Source: Cypionkella sp. (GTDB lineage: Bacteria; Pseudomonadota; Alphaproteobacteria; Rhodobacterales; Rhodobacteraceae). From it: a stretch of DNA of 50,599 nucleotides. The stretch is from contig JALOSF010000031.1 of the NCBI GenBank assembly GCA_025458525.1, forward strand, positions 1-50,599, given 5' to 3'. The translations under genes were made by a program, and so were the position numbers. Every line of letters starts with the position of its first letter. Position 1 is the first letter of the stretch. The notes under the pieces are model-generated. The model searched no databases. It was given only the letters and a program-made list of their open reading frames with translations, and was not told where the DNA came from. Positions 38,147 to 46,362 of this stretch are shown piece after piece.

Positions 38147-38559
38147 CAGAGCGCCACGAAAGTCAGCTCGCCTGCCGAAGCGAGTGCGAGTTCATAGGTG
38201 GCTTCGCCATTATGGCTCCCGGCATATTCGATCGAGGAAATCAGGAAAGGGCCTTCAACCACGCCAAAGTCAGGAATGATGACCTGAAACTCCGGGACTT
38301 CCCCGTCGAAAAAAATCTGCCGCGCGCGCTCGTCAGTGTTTGCATCACGAAACACGCCCGATCCAGAGATTGAGGCAGATTTGACACCCGCGCCCCCAAG
38401 CAGTTCGCGCCAGCCGCCCGCACTTTCAAGACTGGTGACATCGACTGTCTCGGCATTGAAGCTGATCCGCGTCGCACGAAGACCAGCAACCGTTTCGAAC
38501 GTGCCATCCCCCGTAAGATCGAGTTTCAGCAAAAGATCTTTCCCGCTTTGTACGGCCAT
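38146..38559 (-). CDS. g9: GTA g9: major tail (tube) protein
   Basis: The gene encodes 137 residues. MAVQSGKDLLLKLDLTGDGT, then FETVAGLRATRISFNAETVD and VTSLESAGGWRELLGGAGVK, is the phage major tail protein 2 pattern. Hexamers stack to form the tail tube. It is followed by g10 with a one-base overlap and lies 33 bases downstream of g8. Confidence 0.93.
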   Translation of the reverse strand: MAVQSGKDLLLKLDLTGDGTFETVAGLRATRISFNAETVDVTSLESAGGWRELLGGAGVKSASISGSGVFRDANTDERARQIFFDGEVPEFQVIIPDFGVVEGPFLISSIEYAGSHNGEATYELALASAGELTFVAL

Positions 38560-38592
38560 TGTTCTTCTCCAAGAGTTCCAGTTATCTCAACA

Positions 38593-38991
38593 TCACATCT
38601 CGACCCGAACGCGGAACGTCAGGTCCACACGGCGCACGCCGCCATCCTCAAGGCGTTTTGCAACGGCCTTGACAAAGCGGATGCCGACGATCCGCCCGAT
38701 GCTCAGCGCAGGCCTTGCATCGACCAGCCGGTCAGACACCGCCGAAGCGACCGACTTGGCCTGGACAAAGCCGCTCGCATCGCTGATCACCGAAACCGTG
38801 ACGCGGTGTTCAGCGCCCGCGCCGCTCTTGTCGGATTGGTCAAAGACTTCCTCCGGCCCAAGCATCACGAATGTTCCGGTCCCGCCACCGGGGGGCAAGG
38901 CATCCACAACCTGCACACCGGCCAAAGCCGGCGCCGAGGAAAGCAGCCCAAACAGTGCAGCTTGCACAGCTGTCGCAGCGGCGTAGCTCAT
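38593..38991 (-). CDS. g8: GTA g8: DUF3168 tail terminator protein
   Basis: The gene encodes 132 residues of the DUF3168 family (MSYAAATAVQAALFGLLSSA near the start, and RVDLTFRVRVEM at the end). It is equivalent to tail terminator proteins, which cap the tail tube before joining to the head. It overlaps g7 by four bases. Confidence 0.9.
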   Translation of the reverse strand: MSYAAATAVQAALFGLLSSAPALAGVQVVDALPPGGGTGTFVMLGPEEVFDQSDKSGAGAEHRVTVSVISDASGFVQAKSVASAVSDRLVDARPALSIGRIVGIRFVKAVAKRLEDGGVRRVDLTFRVRVEM

Positions 38992-39326
38992 GCCGGACGC
39001 TCCTCGTTTACAAAGCAGGTCAGATAGCGCCCGTCGCCATCGTGCTCGGCGACCGCCAGCACCTCGAACACGCGACCAGGTTCGGTCAGGCGTTGGCCCG
39101 GTGCGGGCCTGCGCTCAGAACCGGGCGGCGCAGCGCGAACAGTGATCCGGAACGGCATGATCGAAAGCGAGACTTCTTCGCCACCACGGCTGCGTCCAGC
39201 GCCCGCCTGAACCTCCGCCCAGACCTCGCCAAGCACCGACCAGGATTGTGTAAATCCGCCCGCGCCATCCGATGTCACGACCGGCGCTTCCAGCCGCAAC
39301 CGACGGTTCAACTGGACCGGCTTCAT
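38988..39326 (-). CDS. g7: GTA g7: head-tail adaptor/stopper
   Basis: The gene encodes 112 residues (MKPVQLNRRLRLEAPVVTSD, then GAGGFTQSWSVLGEVWAEVQ) of the SPP1 gp16-like head-tail joining family. It forms the stopper ring below the portal and adaptor. The chosen ATG gives the ATGA overlap with the g6 stop. An earlier in-frame start would only add residues inside g6. Confidence 0.9.
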   Translation of the reverse strand: MKPVQLNRRLRLEAPVVTSDGAGGFTQSWSVLGEVWAEVQAGAGRSRGGEEVSLSIMPFRITVRAAPPGSERRPAPGQRLTEPGRVFEVLAVAEHDGDGRYLTCFVNEERPA

Positions 39327-39925
39327 GCACAGCCTCCACCCAGAATGCGCACGGTGCGCCACCGCTCGATCAGCGACTGAACCACAAGCGGCAAAGCTGC
39401 TGTCCCCTGACCGCCATCATGGCGGAATTCATAGAACTCTGCGGCAAGCAGCAGAACCGCTTGCGCCAGATCCGCCGGCAAGGCGGACCACGTGGCGCCA
39501 AAGCCGGCGTCAAAGACAATCTCAAGCGCACCGCCATCGGGAATGATCGGCAACCCCTGCCCAAGGGCAACGAGGCGCGGTCGTGCCATGTCTTGCTCCA
39601 GACGATAGCGGTCTGCTGGCACGACGGTCGCGCTGCCTGCCGGATCGACAACGCTCACCGACACGACGCCCGACACGGGTGCCAGCGGCAACGATTGCGC
39701 CGTCCGGCTGTCGCGCCACCCCGGCAGACGAAGCACGAACCGCCGGGCCAGCAAGGCCTTGCCCGTCCGCGCCTCAATGGCGGCCAGGGCAGCCCGAAGA
39801 TGCGCCGCAACCAAACCATCTTGCAGACCATCATCGGCGAACCCGGTGCCCAGGCGAAGATGATCTTTCATCTCCTGCACCGGAAGCGCGGCAACCGGCA
39901 CTGTGGTTTGCTCGGTCAACATCAT
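39323..39925 (-). CDS. g6: GTA g6: head-tail connector adaptor
   Basis: The gene encodes 200 residues of the phage gp6-like connector family: PVQEMKDHLRLGTGFADDGL near the N-terminus, AAIEARTGKALLARRFVLRL, then DLAQAVLLLAAEFYEFRHDG. It forms the ring that joins portal and stopper. GGAG lies seven bases before the first of two adjacent ATGs. A 146-base gap with a perfect hairpin separates it from the capsid gene. Confidence 0.9.
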   Translation of the reverse strand: MMLTEQTTVPVAALPVQEMKDHLRLGTGFADDGLQDGLVAAHLRAALAAIEARTGKALLARRFVLRLPGWRDSRTAQSLPLAPVSGVVSVSVVDPAGSATVVPADRYRLEQDMARPRLVALGQGLPIIPDGGALEIVFDAGFGATWSALPADLAQAVLLLAAEFYEFRHDGGQGTAALPLVVQSLIERWRTVRILGGGCA

Positions 39926-40040
39926 GATAAATCTCCGATTTTCCCGAAACGACCAAAGGATCAGGCACGCGCCCCACGCCGCTCGGTCGGAGGGGGGAGC
40001 AGCTAGACGGCATGGGTGTCACGCGCGTGCCTGAAGGCTG

Positions 40041-40061
40041 GTTCTGGCTCGAAGCCAGAAC
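40041..40061 (-). other. Perfect hairpin just downstream of the GTA capsid gene
   Basis: GTTCTGGCT and AGCCAGAAC form a 9-base-pair stem around a 3-base loop, starting 11 bases past the capsid stop. No T-run follows. It may stabilise the capsid mRNA or thin transcription into g6-g15. The rest of the 39,926-40,071 gap shows nothing clear. Confidence 0.55.
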
Positions 40062-40071
40062 TGTAACCGGC

Positions 40072-41268
40072 TTAGGACACGGCGATCTTCAGCAGCTTGA
40101 TCGCCGCAAAATCGGTCACATCACCGCCAACCCGCTTGCTTGCATAGAACAGGACATGCGGCTTTGCGCTGAACGGGTCACGCAGGATCCGAAGGTCGGG
40201 CCGTTCGGCGATGGTATAACCGGCTGCAAAGTCACCAAAAGCGATCGGATAGCTGTTTGCAGCAACGTCGGGCATGTCCTCACAGATCAGCACCGCATAG
40301 CCCATCAGTCGGGCCGGTTCCCCGGCCTGAAGACCGTCAGACCACATGAAACGACCGTCTGCGTCCTTCATCTTGCGCACCGCACCCGCGGTTTTGGAGT
40401 TCATGATGAACGTGCCATTGGCGCGGTAATCGGCCCCAAGCGCATAGACCAGATTGACGATACAATCGGCCGCGTTCGTCGCCGCAAAATCTGCCGCGGC
40501 ACCCGTCGGAACATATCCAAGGCTTCCCCAGGCCCAGCTTGCGTTTGCCACCTTGGGCGGCAGCAGAATGCCCTTCGGCTTGTCAACACCGTCGCCGTTG
40601 ATGAACGCGGCGGCCTCGGCCCGGATGAAACGGGTCGCAATCTTGCCCGCAAGCCACCCCTCGACATCAAAGGCACTGTCGTCCAGCAGCCGCTGGCTGG
40701 CCTTCGGCATCGCCGACAGCTCGTGCAGCTTGATCGAAATACGCTCGATGGCCGGGGTCGATGTCTCGGCCTGTGCCGCCGCTTCCGTTGCCCAGCCCGA
40801 TCCAACCTCGGTGCGGTCGATCAGCACGTCAAACGACGACGCCTCGACCTGGACCACATTGGCCGCGGCCCGAAGCGACGAGGTCGACAACAGCAGCGAC
40901 CGGATCGTGTCGGCCGTCTGCGGGTCCACCAGATAGCCGCCGTCAGCCGCCACCGCCGAGTTCAGCGCCTTGCCTTCCAGAACAAGGCCACGCAGGCCAT
41001 CATCGTCGCCCGAACGCAGATAGGCATCAAAGGCCTTCTGATGGGGCGCATCCGCTTCGGCGGCGGCAGACAGGGCCGGACGGCCATAGGTCATGGTTTT
41101 TTGGTTCAGCATGGTCAGTCGCTCTTCCTGATGTTGCAGCGAATGTTGCACTTCGGTCTGAAATGCCTTGAGTTCATTCATAAATCCGGCCATGGCGGCT
41201 TTAAGTTCCGCCCCCGGATGCAGGGCCGTGGGCAAATCTTCCCCGGCCCGAGAGTTTCTCTCGGTCAT
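40072..41268 (-). CDS. g5: GTA g5: HK97-fold major capsid protein
   Basis: The gene encodes 398 residues. The first about 110 residues are helical and form the scaffolding-like Delta domain. The HK97-fold core begins near GLVLEGKALNSAVAADGGYL, with AFINGDGVDKPKGILLPP and LMGYAVLICEDMPDVAANSY typical of family members. It builds the small head. AGGAG lies five bases before the chosen ATG at 41268; a GTG six bases upstream is less likely. The maturation protease g4 is encoded directly upstream. Confidence 0.96.
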   Translation of the reverse strand: MTERNSRAGEDLPTALHPGAELKAAMAGFMNELKAFQTEVQHSLQHQEERLTMLNQKTMTYGRPALSAAAEADAPHQKAFDAYLRSGDDDGLRGLVLEGKALNSAVAADGGYLVDPQTADTIRSLLLSTSSLRAAANVVQVEASSFDVLIDRTEVGSGWATEAAAQAETSTPAIERISIKLHELSAMPKASQRLLDDSAFDVEGWLAGKIATRFIRAEAAAFINGDGVDKPKGILLPPKVANASWAWGSLGYVPTGAAADFAATNAADCIVNLVYALGADYRANGTFIMNSKTAGAVRKMKDADGRFMWSDGLQAGEPARLMGYAVLICEDMPDVAANSYPIAFGDFAAGYTIAERPDLRILRDPFSAKPHVLFYASKRVGGDVTDFAAIKLLKIAVS

Positions 41269-41302
41269 CGTCACTCCTGGTCTTTGAACGAAAGCCGGGG
41301 CG

Positions 41303-41851
41303 TTACCGCTCGGCCAGTTGTCGGCGCGCGTCCTCGAACACCTGCGCCAGTTGCCGCCAGTGCCACTCGTCCTCAGACTTTGCCTGCACCCGCGCTTCGG
41401 GAAGCATCGGAAAGGTCACAAGCGACACTTCCCAAAGCTCCAACTCCGACAGAAGCCGTCGCCCCTTGCCGTCGCGTTCCGACTTCAGCGTGCGATAGCC
41501 GATCGACAAACCGTCGATCGCCCCCGCCGCCAGCAGGGCCGCGGCTTCGCGACCCCGTTCCACTTCGGTCAGGATGCGACCCTTCACCCACAGTCCGGTG
41601 GCATCCTCGCGGACCTCGTCCCACACGCCGATCGGCTGGGCCGGATCATGCTGCCACAGCATCTTGACCTTGGCCTTCTTGGCCGCAAGGCGGGCCAGGC
41701 TGGTGCGATAGGCCCCGGCCTGAACCACATCACCGCCCTGATCCTTCACGCCAAACAGGCTGGCATAGCCCTCTACCACCCGGCCATCGATGACCGTCAA
41801 CCCTTGCTCCGGCCGCAGATATTTCCGCTCCGGCGCGCCAAAATCTTTCAT
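41303..41851 (-). CDS. g4: GTA g4: HK97-type prohead protease
   Basis: The gene encodes 182 residues of the HK97 prohead protease family. GYASLFGVKDQGGDVVQAGA, then the active-site His in MLWQHDPAQPIGVW and the Ser in IDGLSIGYRT are visible. It removes the N-terminal Delta domain of the capsid protein during head maturation. It lies just upstream of g5 and four bases after g3.5. Confidence 0.95.
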   Translation of the reverse strand: MKDFGAPERKYLRPEQGLTVIDGRVVEGYASLFGVKDQGGDVVQAGAYRTSLARLAAKKAKVKMLWQHDPAQPIGVWDEVREDATGLWVKGRILTEVERGREAAALLAAGAIDGLSIGYRTLKSERDGKGRRLLSELELWEVSLVTFPMLPEARVQAKSEDEWHWRQLAQVFEDARRQLAER

Positions 41852-41855
41852 CCCT

Positions 41856-42101
41856 TCACCTCATCGCCGCCTGAAGAATGGCCTCGGCCCCCTGCGCCAG
41901 CAGAAAGGCCGCAACCCCGTAAACGCCAAGCCAGATGCGCTTTTCCAAACGTTCCAGCACCGCATCGATCTGGCCAAGCCGATAGTCCAGCGCCGCCCAA
42001 CGCTCCTCGGCCACGCGTTCATTCGCCTCGATCCGCGCCGCGGCGGCGTCAAAGCTGTCAAACAGGAACCGTGACCCCCCGGACGACTTGCGAATGGTCA
42101 T
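41856..42101 (-). CDS. g3.5: GTA g3.5: small membrane-type protein
   Basis: The gene encodes 81 residues. A helical segment (AAAARIEANERVAEERWAAL, then DYRLGQIDAVLERLEKRIW) resembles a coiled coil, followed by one hydrophobic helix (LGVYGVAAFLLAQGAEAILQ). This matches the small orf g3.5 found between portal and protease in RcGTA-type clusters, whose role is not established. The ATG overlaps the g3 stop by four bases. Confidence 0.85.
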   Translation of the reverse strand: MTIRKSSGGSRFLFDSFDAAAARIEANERVAEERWAALDYRLGQIDAVLERLEKRIWLGVYGVAAFLLAQGAEAILQAAMR

Positions 42102-43288
42102 GCGTCGTCCGTCACCGCCGGCAGACCCAGCAGACGCCGCTTTTCGGCCGTGGTCAGGAAGTCGGCAGCCCCCACGCGCGCCCATTGCTGATCCCGCTCG
42201 ACGGCAAGCGCCGGGATCTGGTCCAGATCCACCTTCATCTCGACCATGTCAGCGCCGAAACCGGCCAGCCAATGGCTGACATCCGCCATGACCTTCGACG
42301 CCAGCGGCAGCACCGTCAGACGGTAGAACGCCCGGTTCGCCTCCTGATAATTGGCGTAAGTCGCATCCCCCGGGATCCCCAGCAGCATGGGTGGAATGCC
42401 AAAGGCAATCGCGATCTCGCGCGCAGCAGCCTCCTTGGTCTTTTGAAACTCCATGTCGCTGGGGGAAAAGCCCATCTGTTTCCAGTCCAGCCCCCCCTCC
42501 AGCAGCATGGGCCGCCCGGCATTGCGGGCCCCCTGATGGTTCGCCTCGATCTCTCCCACCAGGCGGTCGTATTGATCGGCCGACAAGGTGCCCTGCCCGT
42601 CGACGCCTTTGTAAACAATCGCCCCCGAAGGCCGCGCTGCATTGTCGAGCAGGGCCTTGGACCACGCGCTTGCCGCATTGTGCACATCCACCGCCACCGC
42701 CGCCGCCTGCATGGGCGACAGGCCATAATGATCGTCGGCCGGATGAAAGGCTTTCAGATGGCAAATCGGCTTCACCGCGCCCCGCATGTCAAAACGGTGC
42801 GATCGTCCGCCCACGGTATAATCATAAGCCACCGGCCAGCCATCCGCGCCCGGCACAAGGCTCATCCTCTCGGGCCGCAGGACATGCAGCTCCCCGGGCA
42901 AGGCCGCGGCCCCCGGCACCGCCTCGACATAGGCATTGCCGCTCAACAGGAAATGACCATAGACCGCTTCCAGAAATTCGGCCCGCCCTTGCGCGCCATT
43001 CGGACGGCTGACAAGCGACAGCAGCGGGTGGCTGTCATAGCGCCGCTCGGCATCCTGACAAACAAGCGGCAGCGCCGCCGCCGCCTCTGCAATCAGCTTG
43101 ACCGCCCGAAACCCGACCGGGTTCGCCAGAAACCCCGCCCGGGTCAGCGATCCGGCGTCGCGTGGGCTCCACTTGACCCGGCCGGATGTGCCCCAAGCCA
43201 CCACCCGTCCCGTCGCACTCGCCTTTGTCTGCGTGACAGCAGAGGGCGCGGGCGAACCCTCGCCCCGCCGCATAAAGTTGAACATCAT
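42098..43288 (-). CDS. g3: GTA g3: HK97-family portal protein
   Basis: The gene encodes 396 residues. Portal signatures include FLANPVGFRAVKLIAEAAAA, then ALPLVCQDAE, HPLLSLVSRPNGAQGRAEFL, and AFGIPPMLLGIPGDATYANY. Twelve copies form the ring at one vertex through which DNA enters. Two adjacent ATGs could serve as start. It lies 56 bases downstream of the terminase gene. Confidence 0.96.
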   Translation of the reverse strand: MMFNFMRRGEGSPAPSAVTQTKASATGRVVAWGTSGRVKWSPRDAGSLTRAGFLANPVGFRAVKLIAEAAAALPLVCQDAERRYDSHPLLSLVSRPNGAQGRAEFLEAVYGHFLLSGNAYVEAVPGAAALPGELHVLRPERMSLVPGADGWPVAYDYTVGGRSHRFDMRGAVKPICHLKAFHPADDHYGLSPMQAAAVAVDVHNAASAWSKALLDNAARPSGAIVYKGVDGQGTLSADQYDRLVGEIEANHQGARNAGRPMLLEGGLDWKQMGFSPSDMEFQKTKEAAAREIAIAFGIPPMLLGIPGDATYANYQEANRAFYRLTVLPLASKVMADVSHWLAGFGADMVEMKVDLDQIPALAVERDQQWARVGAADFLTTAEKRRLLGLPAVTDDA

Positions 43289-43344
43289 CTTTCCCGATCT
43301 CCGTTCCGCAAGAGAGTGCTTCCCCTGCGCGTTTGCATGGGCCC

Positions 43345-44688
43345 TTAAACCGCCCGGATACGCGGATCACCGCGATAGGATTTCGCGGGCTCGATCATCG
43401 CTTCATGCAGCGCCCAAACCAACGCATCCACCCGATCGGGGCTGCCCTGCCCCTTGAACCCGTCCCGCGTCATCAGGCACATCTGATCTTCAAGTTTGCG
43501 CAAGGCACCGCGGTGCACGATCCGCCCTTGCTCATAAAGCGCGGCGACAGGCTCGGCCCGCAGCGCCTTGCCCTGCCGTGCATTCACCGCCTTGTAGGCG
43601 ATCAAGGCTCCCTCGTTGCGGATCATGGTTTCCACCATGTCGCCGCCCTGATTGACCTCGGCGACCATCCGGTCCGCATCGTGCCGCTCATAGGCCGCCA
43701 CGGCCGCGCGGGCCCACTCACTTGGCCCGCCACTCACACTGGCGTCCTCAAGCACGACCGCCCGCCAATTGCGCGGGTTGCCCTCGGTGTTGACCCCGAC
43801 CACAACGATGCCACATTCATCCGACGTTTTCTTGCTGGTAACAGGCGGGTCAACCGCCACAACGATCCGCGTCAATCGCTCCGGCTCCGCCGCCCGCGCC
43901 GCGTCAAGCATCTCCATCGTCCAAAGCGTCCCGTCCAGATCCTCGATCAGCTCTCCCTCAAGCTCCTGCCGCCCCAGCCTTTGCCCACCATACCGGCTTT
44001 GCACTTCCTCAAGGAAAGACTTGGCAAGATGGGCGCGGTTTGCGTCGGTCGGGGCATGGGTCATCACGGTTGACGGGTTCTTCAGGATCGCCTTCAACAC
44101 CGGAATGCTTTGCGGGGTTGTCGTCACCACCTGTTGCGGATTCGGCCCCAAGCGAAGGGCGAACTGCAACTGGTCCCAGGTTTCCTGGGCCTTCTTCCAC
44201 TTGGCCAATTCGTCAACCCAAGCCGCGTCAAACTGCGGCCCCCGCAAACTGTCGGGATCATGCGCCGAAAACAGCTGCGCCGTCGCCCCGTTCGGCCAGG
44301 TCAGCATCCGGCGCGAGCCGTTCCACTCCGGCCGCCGGTCGGGTGGAGAGCAAGCCAGAATACCGCTCTCGCCAAACACCATGACCTCCCGCGCCTGATC
44401 CAGTGTCTCGGCGACCAAGGCCACCCGGCTTGCCCGGCCGGGGTCCGAGGGGCGCGCGCCTTCCACCTGCGCCCGCACCCACTCGGCCCCGGCCCGCGTC
44501 TTGCCTGCACCGCGCCCCCCCATGATGACCCAGCTTTTCCAGGCTCCCTCGGGTGGCATCTGATGCGGCAAAGCCCAGAATTCGAACATCCAGGGCAAGG
44601 CCAGCAGCGCCTCGTTCGACAACCCGCTCAGAAAGGCATCAATGACCTCCGGCGTCGCGGAGGAGAGCCAGACGCCTCCCGATTTCAT
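43345..44688 (-). CDS. g2: GTA g2: terminase large subunit
   Basis: The gene encodes 447 residues from the ATG at 44688. The ATPase domain has Walker A GGRGAGKT at residues 57-64 and Walker B plus catalytic Glu in AWVDELAKW (Asp159-Glu160). The nuclease domain has VAVDPPVT and a late DRVDALVW. It packages host DNA headful by headful, without phage-specific recognition. The frame stays open to 44772, but that part lies inside g1, and the exact start is uncertain. Confidence 0.94.
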   Translation of the reverse strand: MKSGGVWLSSATPEVIDAFLSGLSNEALLALPWMFEFWALPHQMPPEGAWKSWVIMGGRGAGKTRAGAEWVRAQVEGARPSDPGRASRVALVAETLDQAREVMVFGESGILACSPPDRRPEWNGSRRMLTWPNGATAQLFSAHDPDSLRGPQFDAAWVDELAKWKKAQETWDQLQFALRLGPNPQQVVTTTPQSIPVLKAILKNPSTVMTHAPTDANRAHLAKSFLEEVQSRYGGQRLGRQELEGELIEDLDGTLWTMEMLDAARAAEPERLTRIVVAVDPPVTSKKTSDECGIVVVGVNTEGNPRNWRAVVLEDASVSGGPSEWARAAVAAYERHDADRMVAEVNQGGDMVETMIRNEGALIAYKAVNARQGKALRAEPVAALYEQGRIVHRGALRKLEDQMCLMTRDGFKGQGSPDRVDALVWALHEAMIEPAKSYRGDPRIRAV

Positions 44689-44974
44689 CACGCGCTGCGG
44701 AAAAGTCGAGCTCGCCGGCTCCGACAGCCCCGGCAACAGATTTGCGGAGTTTGTCAACTTTGTTCCTCTCATCCATGTAAAGCCGGATAAAACTCGTCAG
44801 ATTGTCCGTGACCTTCTTGGCCTCGGCCAACTGATCGAAGCGCCCGGCTTCAACGTCTTCAATCACATGCTGTAGCCTGAGAACGGCCCGCTCCAATTGC
44901 CTCTCGGCAACCCACAACAGGTCTCTCGGCGCTTCTGTCTGGTCCGCTTCTGTTGCAGTGAAGTTGATTGTCAT
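44639..44974 (-). CDS. g1: GTA g1: small terminase-like protein
   Basis: The gene encodes 111 residues, mostly helical (LLWVAERQLERAVLRLQHVI, then EDVEAGRFDQLAEAKKVTDN), with a central coiled-coil-like segment. In RcGTA, g1 is the small terminase partner, which lacks a usual DNA-binding domain, in line with non-specific packaging. It is the first gene of the cluster and overlaps the end of g2's reading frame. Its ribosome site is weak: GAGGCGGG lies further upstream than usual. An intrinsic terminator hairpin lies about 40 bases before its ATG. Confidence 0.88.
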   Translation of the reverse strand: MTINFTATEADQTEAPRDLLWVAERQLERAVLRLQHVIEDVEAGRFDQLAEAKKVTDNLTSFIRLYMDERNKVDKLRKSVAGAVGAGELDFSAARDEIGRRLALLRDAGGH

Positions 44975-45012
44975 GCTCTTGCTGCACCCGCCTCGCTTGC
45001 CCTCCGGACGAG

Positions 45013-45054
45013 CAAAATGAAAAAGAGCGGTCAGGGGTCTTACCCCGCCGCTCT
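45013..45054 (-). terminator. Intrinsic terminator in the GTA leader, between promoter and g1
   Basis: On the minus strand, AGAGCGG, an inner GGGGT/ACCCC pair and CCGCTCT form a stem (45054-45024) followed by TTTTTCATTTT. It lies about 20 bases after the predicted GTA transcription start and ends about 40 bases before g1. It may end the mltG transcript, but it also stands in the way of GTA transcription. Confidence 0.85.
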
Positions 45055-45079
45055 CGACACTTCTTCTAGCATGTCACAA

Positions 45080-45108
45080 GTGATACTTTGGACCGCGCGC
45101 CAAGTCAA
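45080..45108 (-). promoter_or_regulatory. Predicted GTA operon promoter
   Basis: Reading the minus strand, TTGACT (45108-45103), a 17-base spacer and TATCAC (45085-45080) give a good vegetative sigma match. Start would be near 45073, about 100 bases before the g1 ATG. It lies in the mltG-g1 gap and no other gene on this strand begins nearby, so it is assigned to the GTA cluster. Confidence 0.65.
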
Positions 45109-45149
45109 GCGAAAAACCAAGCGATATCAGAGTCTTGCGGGACGCGCTG

Positions 45150-45164
45150 TTAAGACCTTGTTAA
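45150..45164. promoter_or_regulatory. Full CtrA-type site TTAA-N7-TTAA upstream of the GTA promoter
   Basis: TTAAGACCTTGTTAA matches the CtrA consensus exactly. It is centred about 84 bases upstream of the predicted GTA transcription start and 24 bases past the mltG stop. CtrA is a known activator of gene transfer agent production in Rhodobacter, though generally described as acting through GafA. Confidence 0.7.
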
Positions 45165-45180
45165 CCGCGCCGCCGCCCGC

Positions 45181-46359
45181 CTACTCGCTCTGCACGCCGG
45201 TCTGACCCTCTTGCCCGCGCTGCCGCTCGATCTCGCGCCAGCGCGCCACATTGGCGTTATGTTCTTCCAGCGTGACCGCAAAGGCATGGCCGCCGGTGCC
45301 ATCGGCCACGAAGAAGATGTAATCCGTGGTGTCCGGGTTCAGCGCCGCCTCGATGCTCAACCGCCCGGGATTGGCAATCGGCGTCGGCGGCAATCCATCA
45401 ATGACATAGGTGTTGTAGGGCGTCTCGCGCCGCAATTCGCTTTGCCGGATGCCACGGCCCAGAACGCCTTGCCCGTTGGTGATGCCGTAAATCACCGTCG
45501 GGTCGGTCTGCAAACGCATCCCGCGTTCAAGTCGGTTGACAAAAACGCTGGCCACCTGCGGGCGTTCATCGGCCACCCCGGTTTCCTTTTCCACGATCGA
45601 CGCCATGATCAGCGCCTCCTGCGGCGTATCATAGGGCAGCCCGCTTGCCCTGCTCGCCCAAAGCGCGTCAAGAATACGGGTCTGCGCCTCTTGCATCCGC
45701 GCCACCAATGCGGCGCGATCAGACCCCTTTTCCACCTCATAGCTGTCGGGGGCCAAGCTCCCCTCGGGCGGTAGGTCAACGATCTCCCCGGTCAGGAAAT
45801 CGGCCCGTTTCAGCGCCTCTACCACCTGCCAGCTGGTCACGCCTTCGGCCAAAGTGACCCGAAACCGCAGGTCGGTCTCCTCCACCACATCAACATAGGC
45901 CTGCGGCAAGGCATCCACCGCCGGATCGAATTTGACCACCTCGACATAGCGGTTCGTGGCCGCATCCAACTCGCGCAGCACCACATCCGCACTGTTCACG
46001 CCGATCCGGAAATTGACCTCGCGCCCGCAGGTGGATTGGCCACCCTCGGTCAAGGCGCCAAGCACATCCACCATCGATGCACCGGGCGGGATCAGATAGC
46101 TGCCGAATTTCAACAATTGCGCCTTGTCGGAATAATCCGCGCCGATCCGAAAGATCCGCGCATCCGAAACGGCGCCCTGCTCCTCAAGCGCCCGGCTCAC
46201 CGCGCTCAACGATGCCCCCCGGTCCACCCGGAAACAGATCGCCTCGGTCAAGGGCCCTGGCCCGCGAAACGCCTCACGTCCCCAGGCAAGCAAGCCCGCC
46301 GCCACAACCAGCAGCACGATGAACAGCGTCAGCGCATTTGAGGCGATGGAGCGCCACAT
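45181..46359 (-). CDS. mltG: Endolytic transglycosylase MltG
   Basis: The gene encodes 392 residues. One N-terminal membrane helix (about 8-26) precedes a LysM-like segment and the YceG domain. The catalytic Glu lies in ASIVEKETG (about residue 257), with VFVNRLERGMRLQTDPTVIY, then GLPPTPIANPG, as family signatures. It cuts nascent glycan strands in the inner membrane and sets their length. It starts three bases after fabF. A GTA cluster follows it. Confidence 0.95.
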   Translation of the reverse strand: MWRSIASNALTLFIVLLVVAAGLLAWGREAFRGPGPLTEAICFRVDRGASLSAVSRALEEQGAVSDARIFRIGADYSDKAQLLKFGSYLIPPGASMVDVLGALTEGGQSTCGREVNFRIGVNSADVVLRELDAATNRYVEVVKFDPAVDALPQAYVDVVEETDLRFRVTLAEGVTSWQVVEALKRADFLTGEIVDLPPEGSLAPDSYEVEKGSDRAALVARMQEAQTRILDALWASRASGLPYDTPQEALIMASIVEKETGVADERPQVASVFVNRLERGMRLQTDPTVIYGITNGQGVLGRGIRQSELRRETPYNTYVIDGLPPTPIANPGRLSIEAALNPDTTDYIFFVADGTGGHAFAVTLEEHNANVARWREIERQRGQEGQTGVQSE

Positions 46360-46362
46360 GTC

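Noticed and set aside
40012-41667. Long plus-strand open frame across the GTA capsid and protease genes
   Set aside because: The opposite strand encodes clear HK97 capsid and protease proteins; the plus-strand product has no recognisable domain.
31101-44974. Reading the phage genes as an inducible prophage
   Set aside because: No replication, repressor, lysis or intact integrase genes are present and the order is exactly g1-g15 of RcGTA; the nearby integrase remnant is broken.
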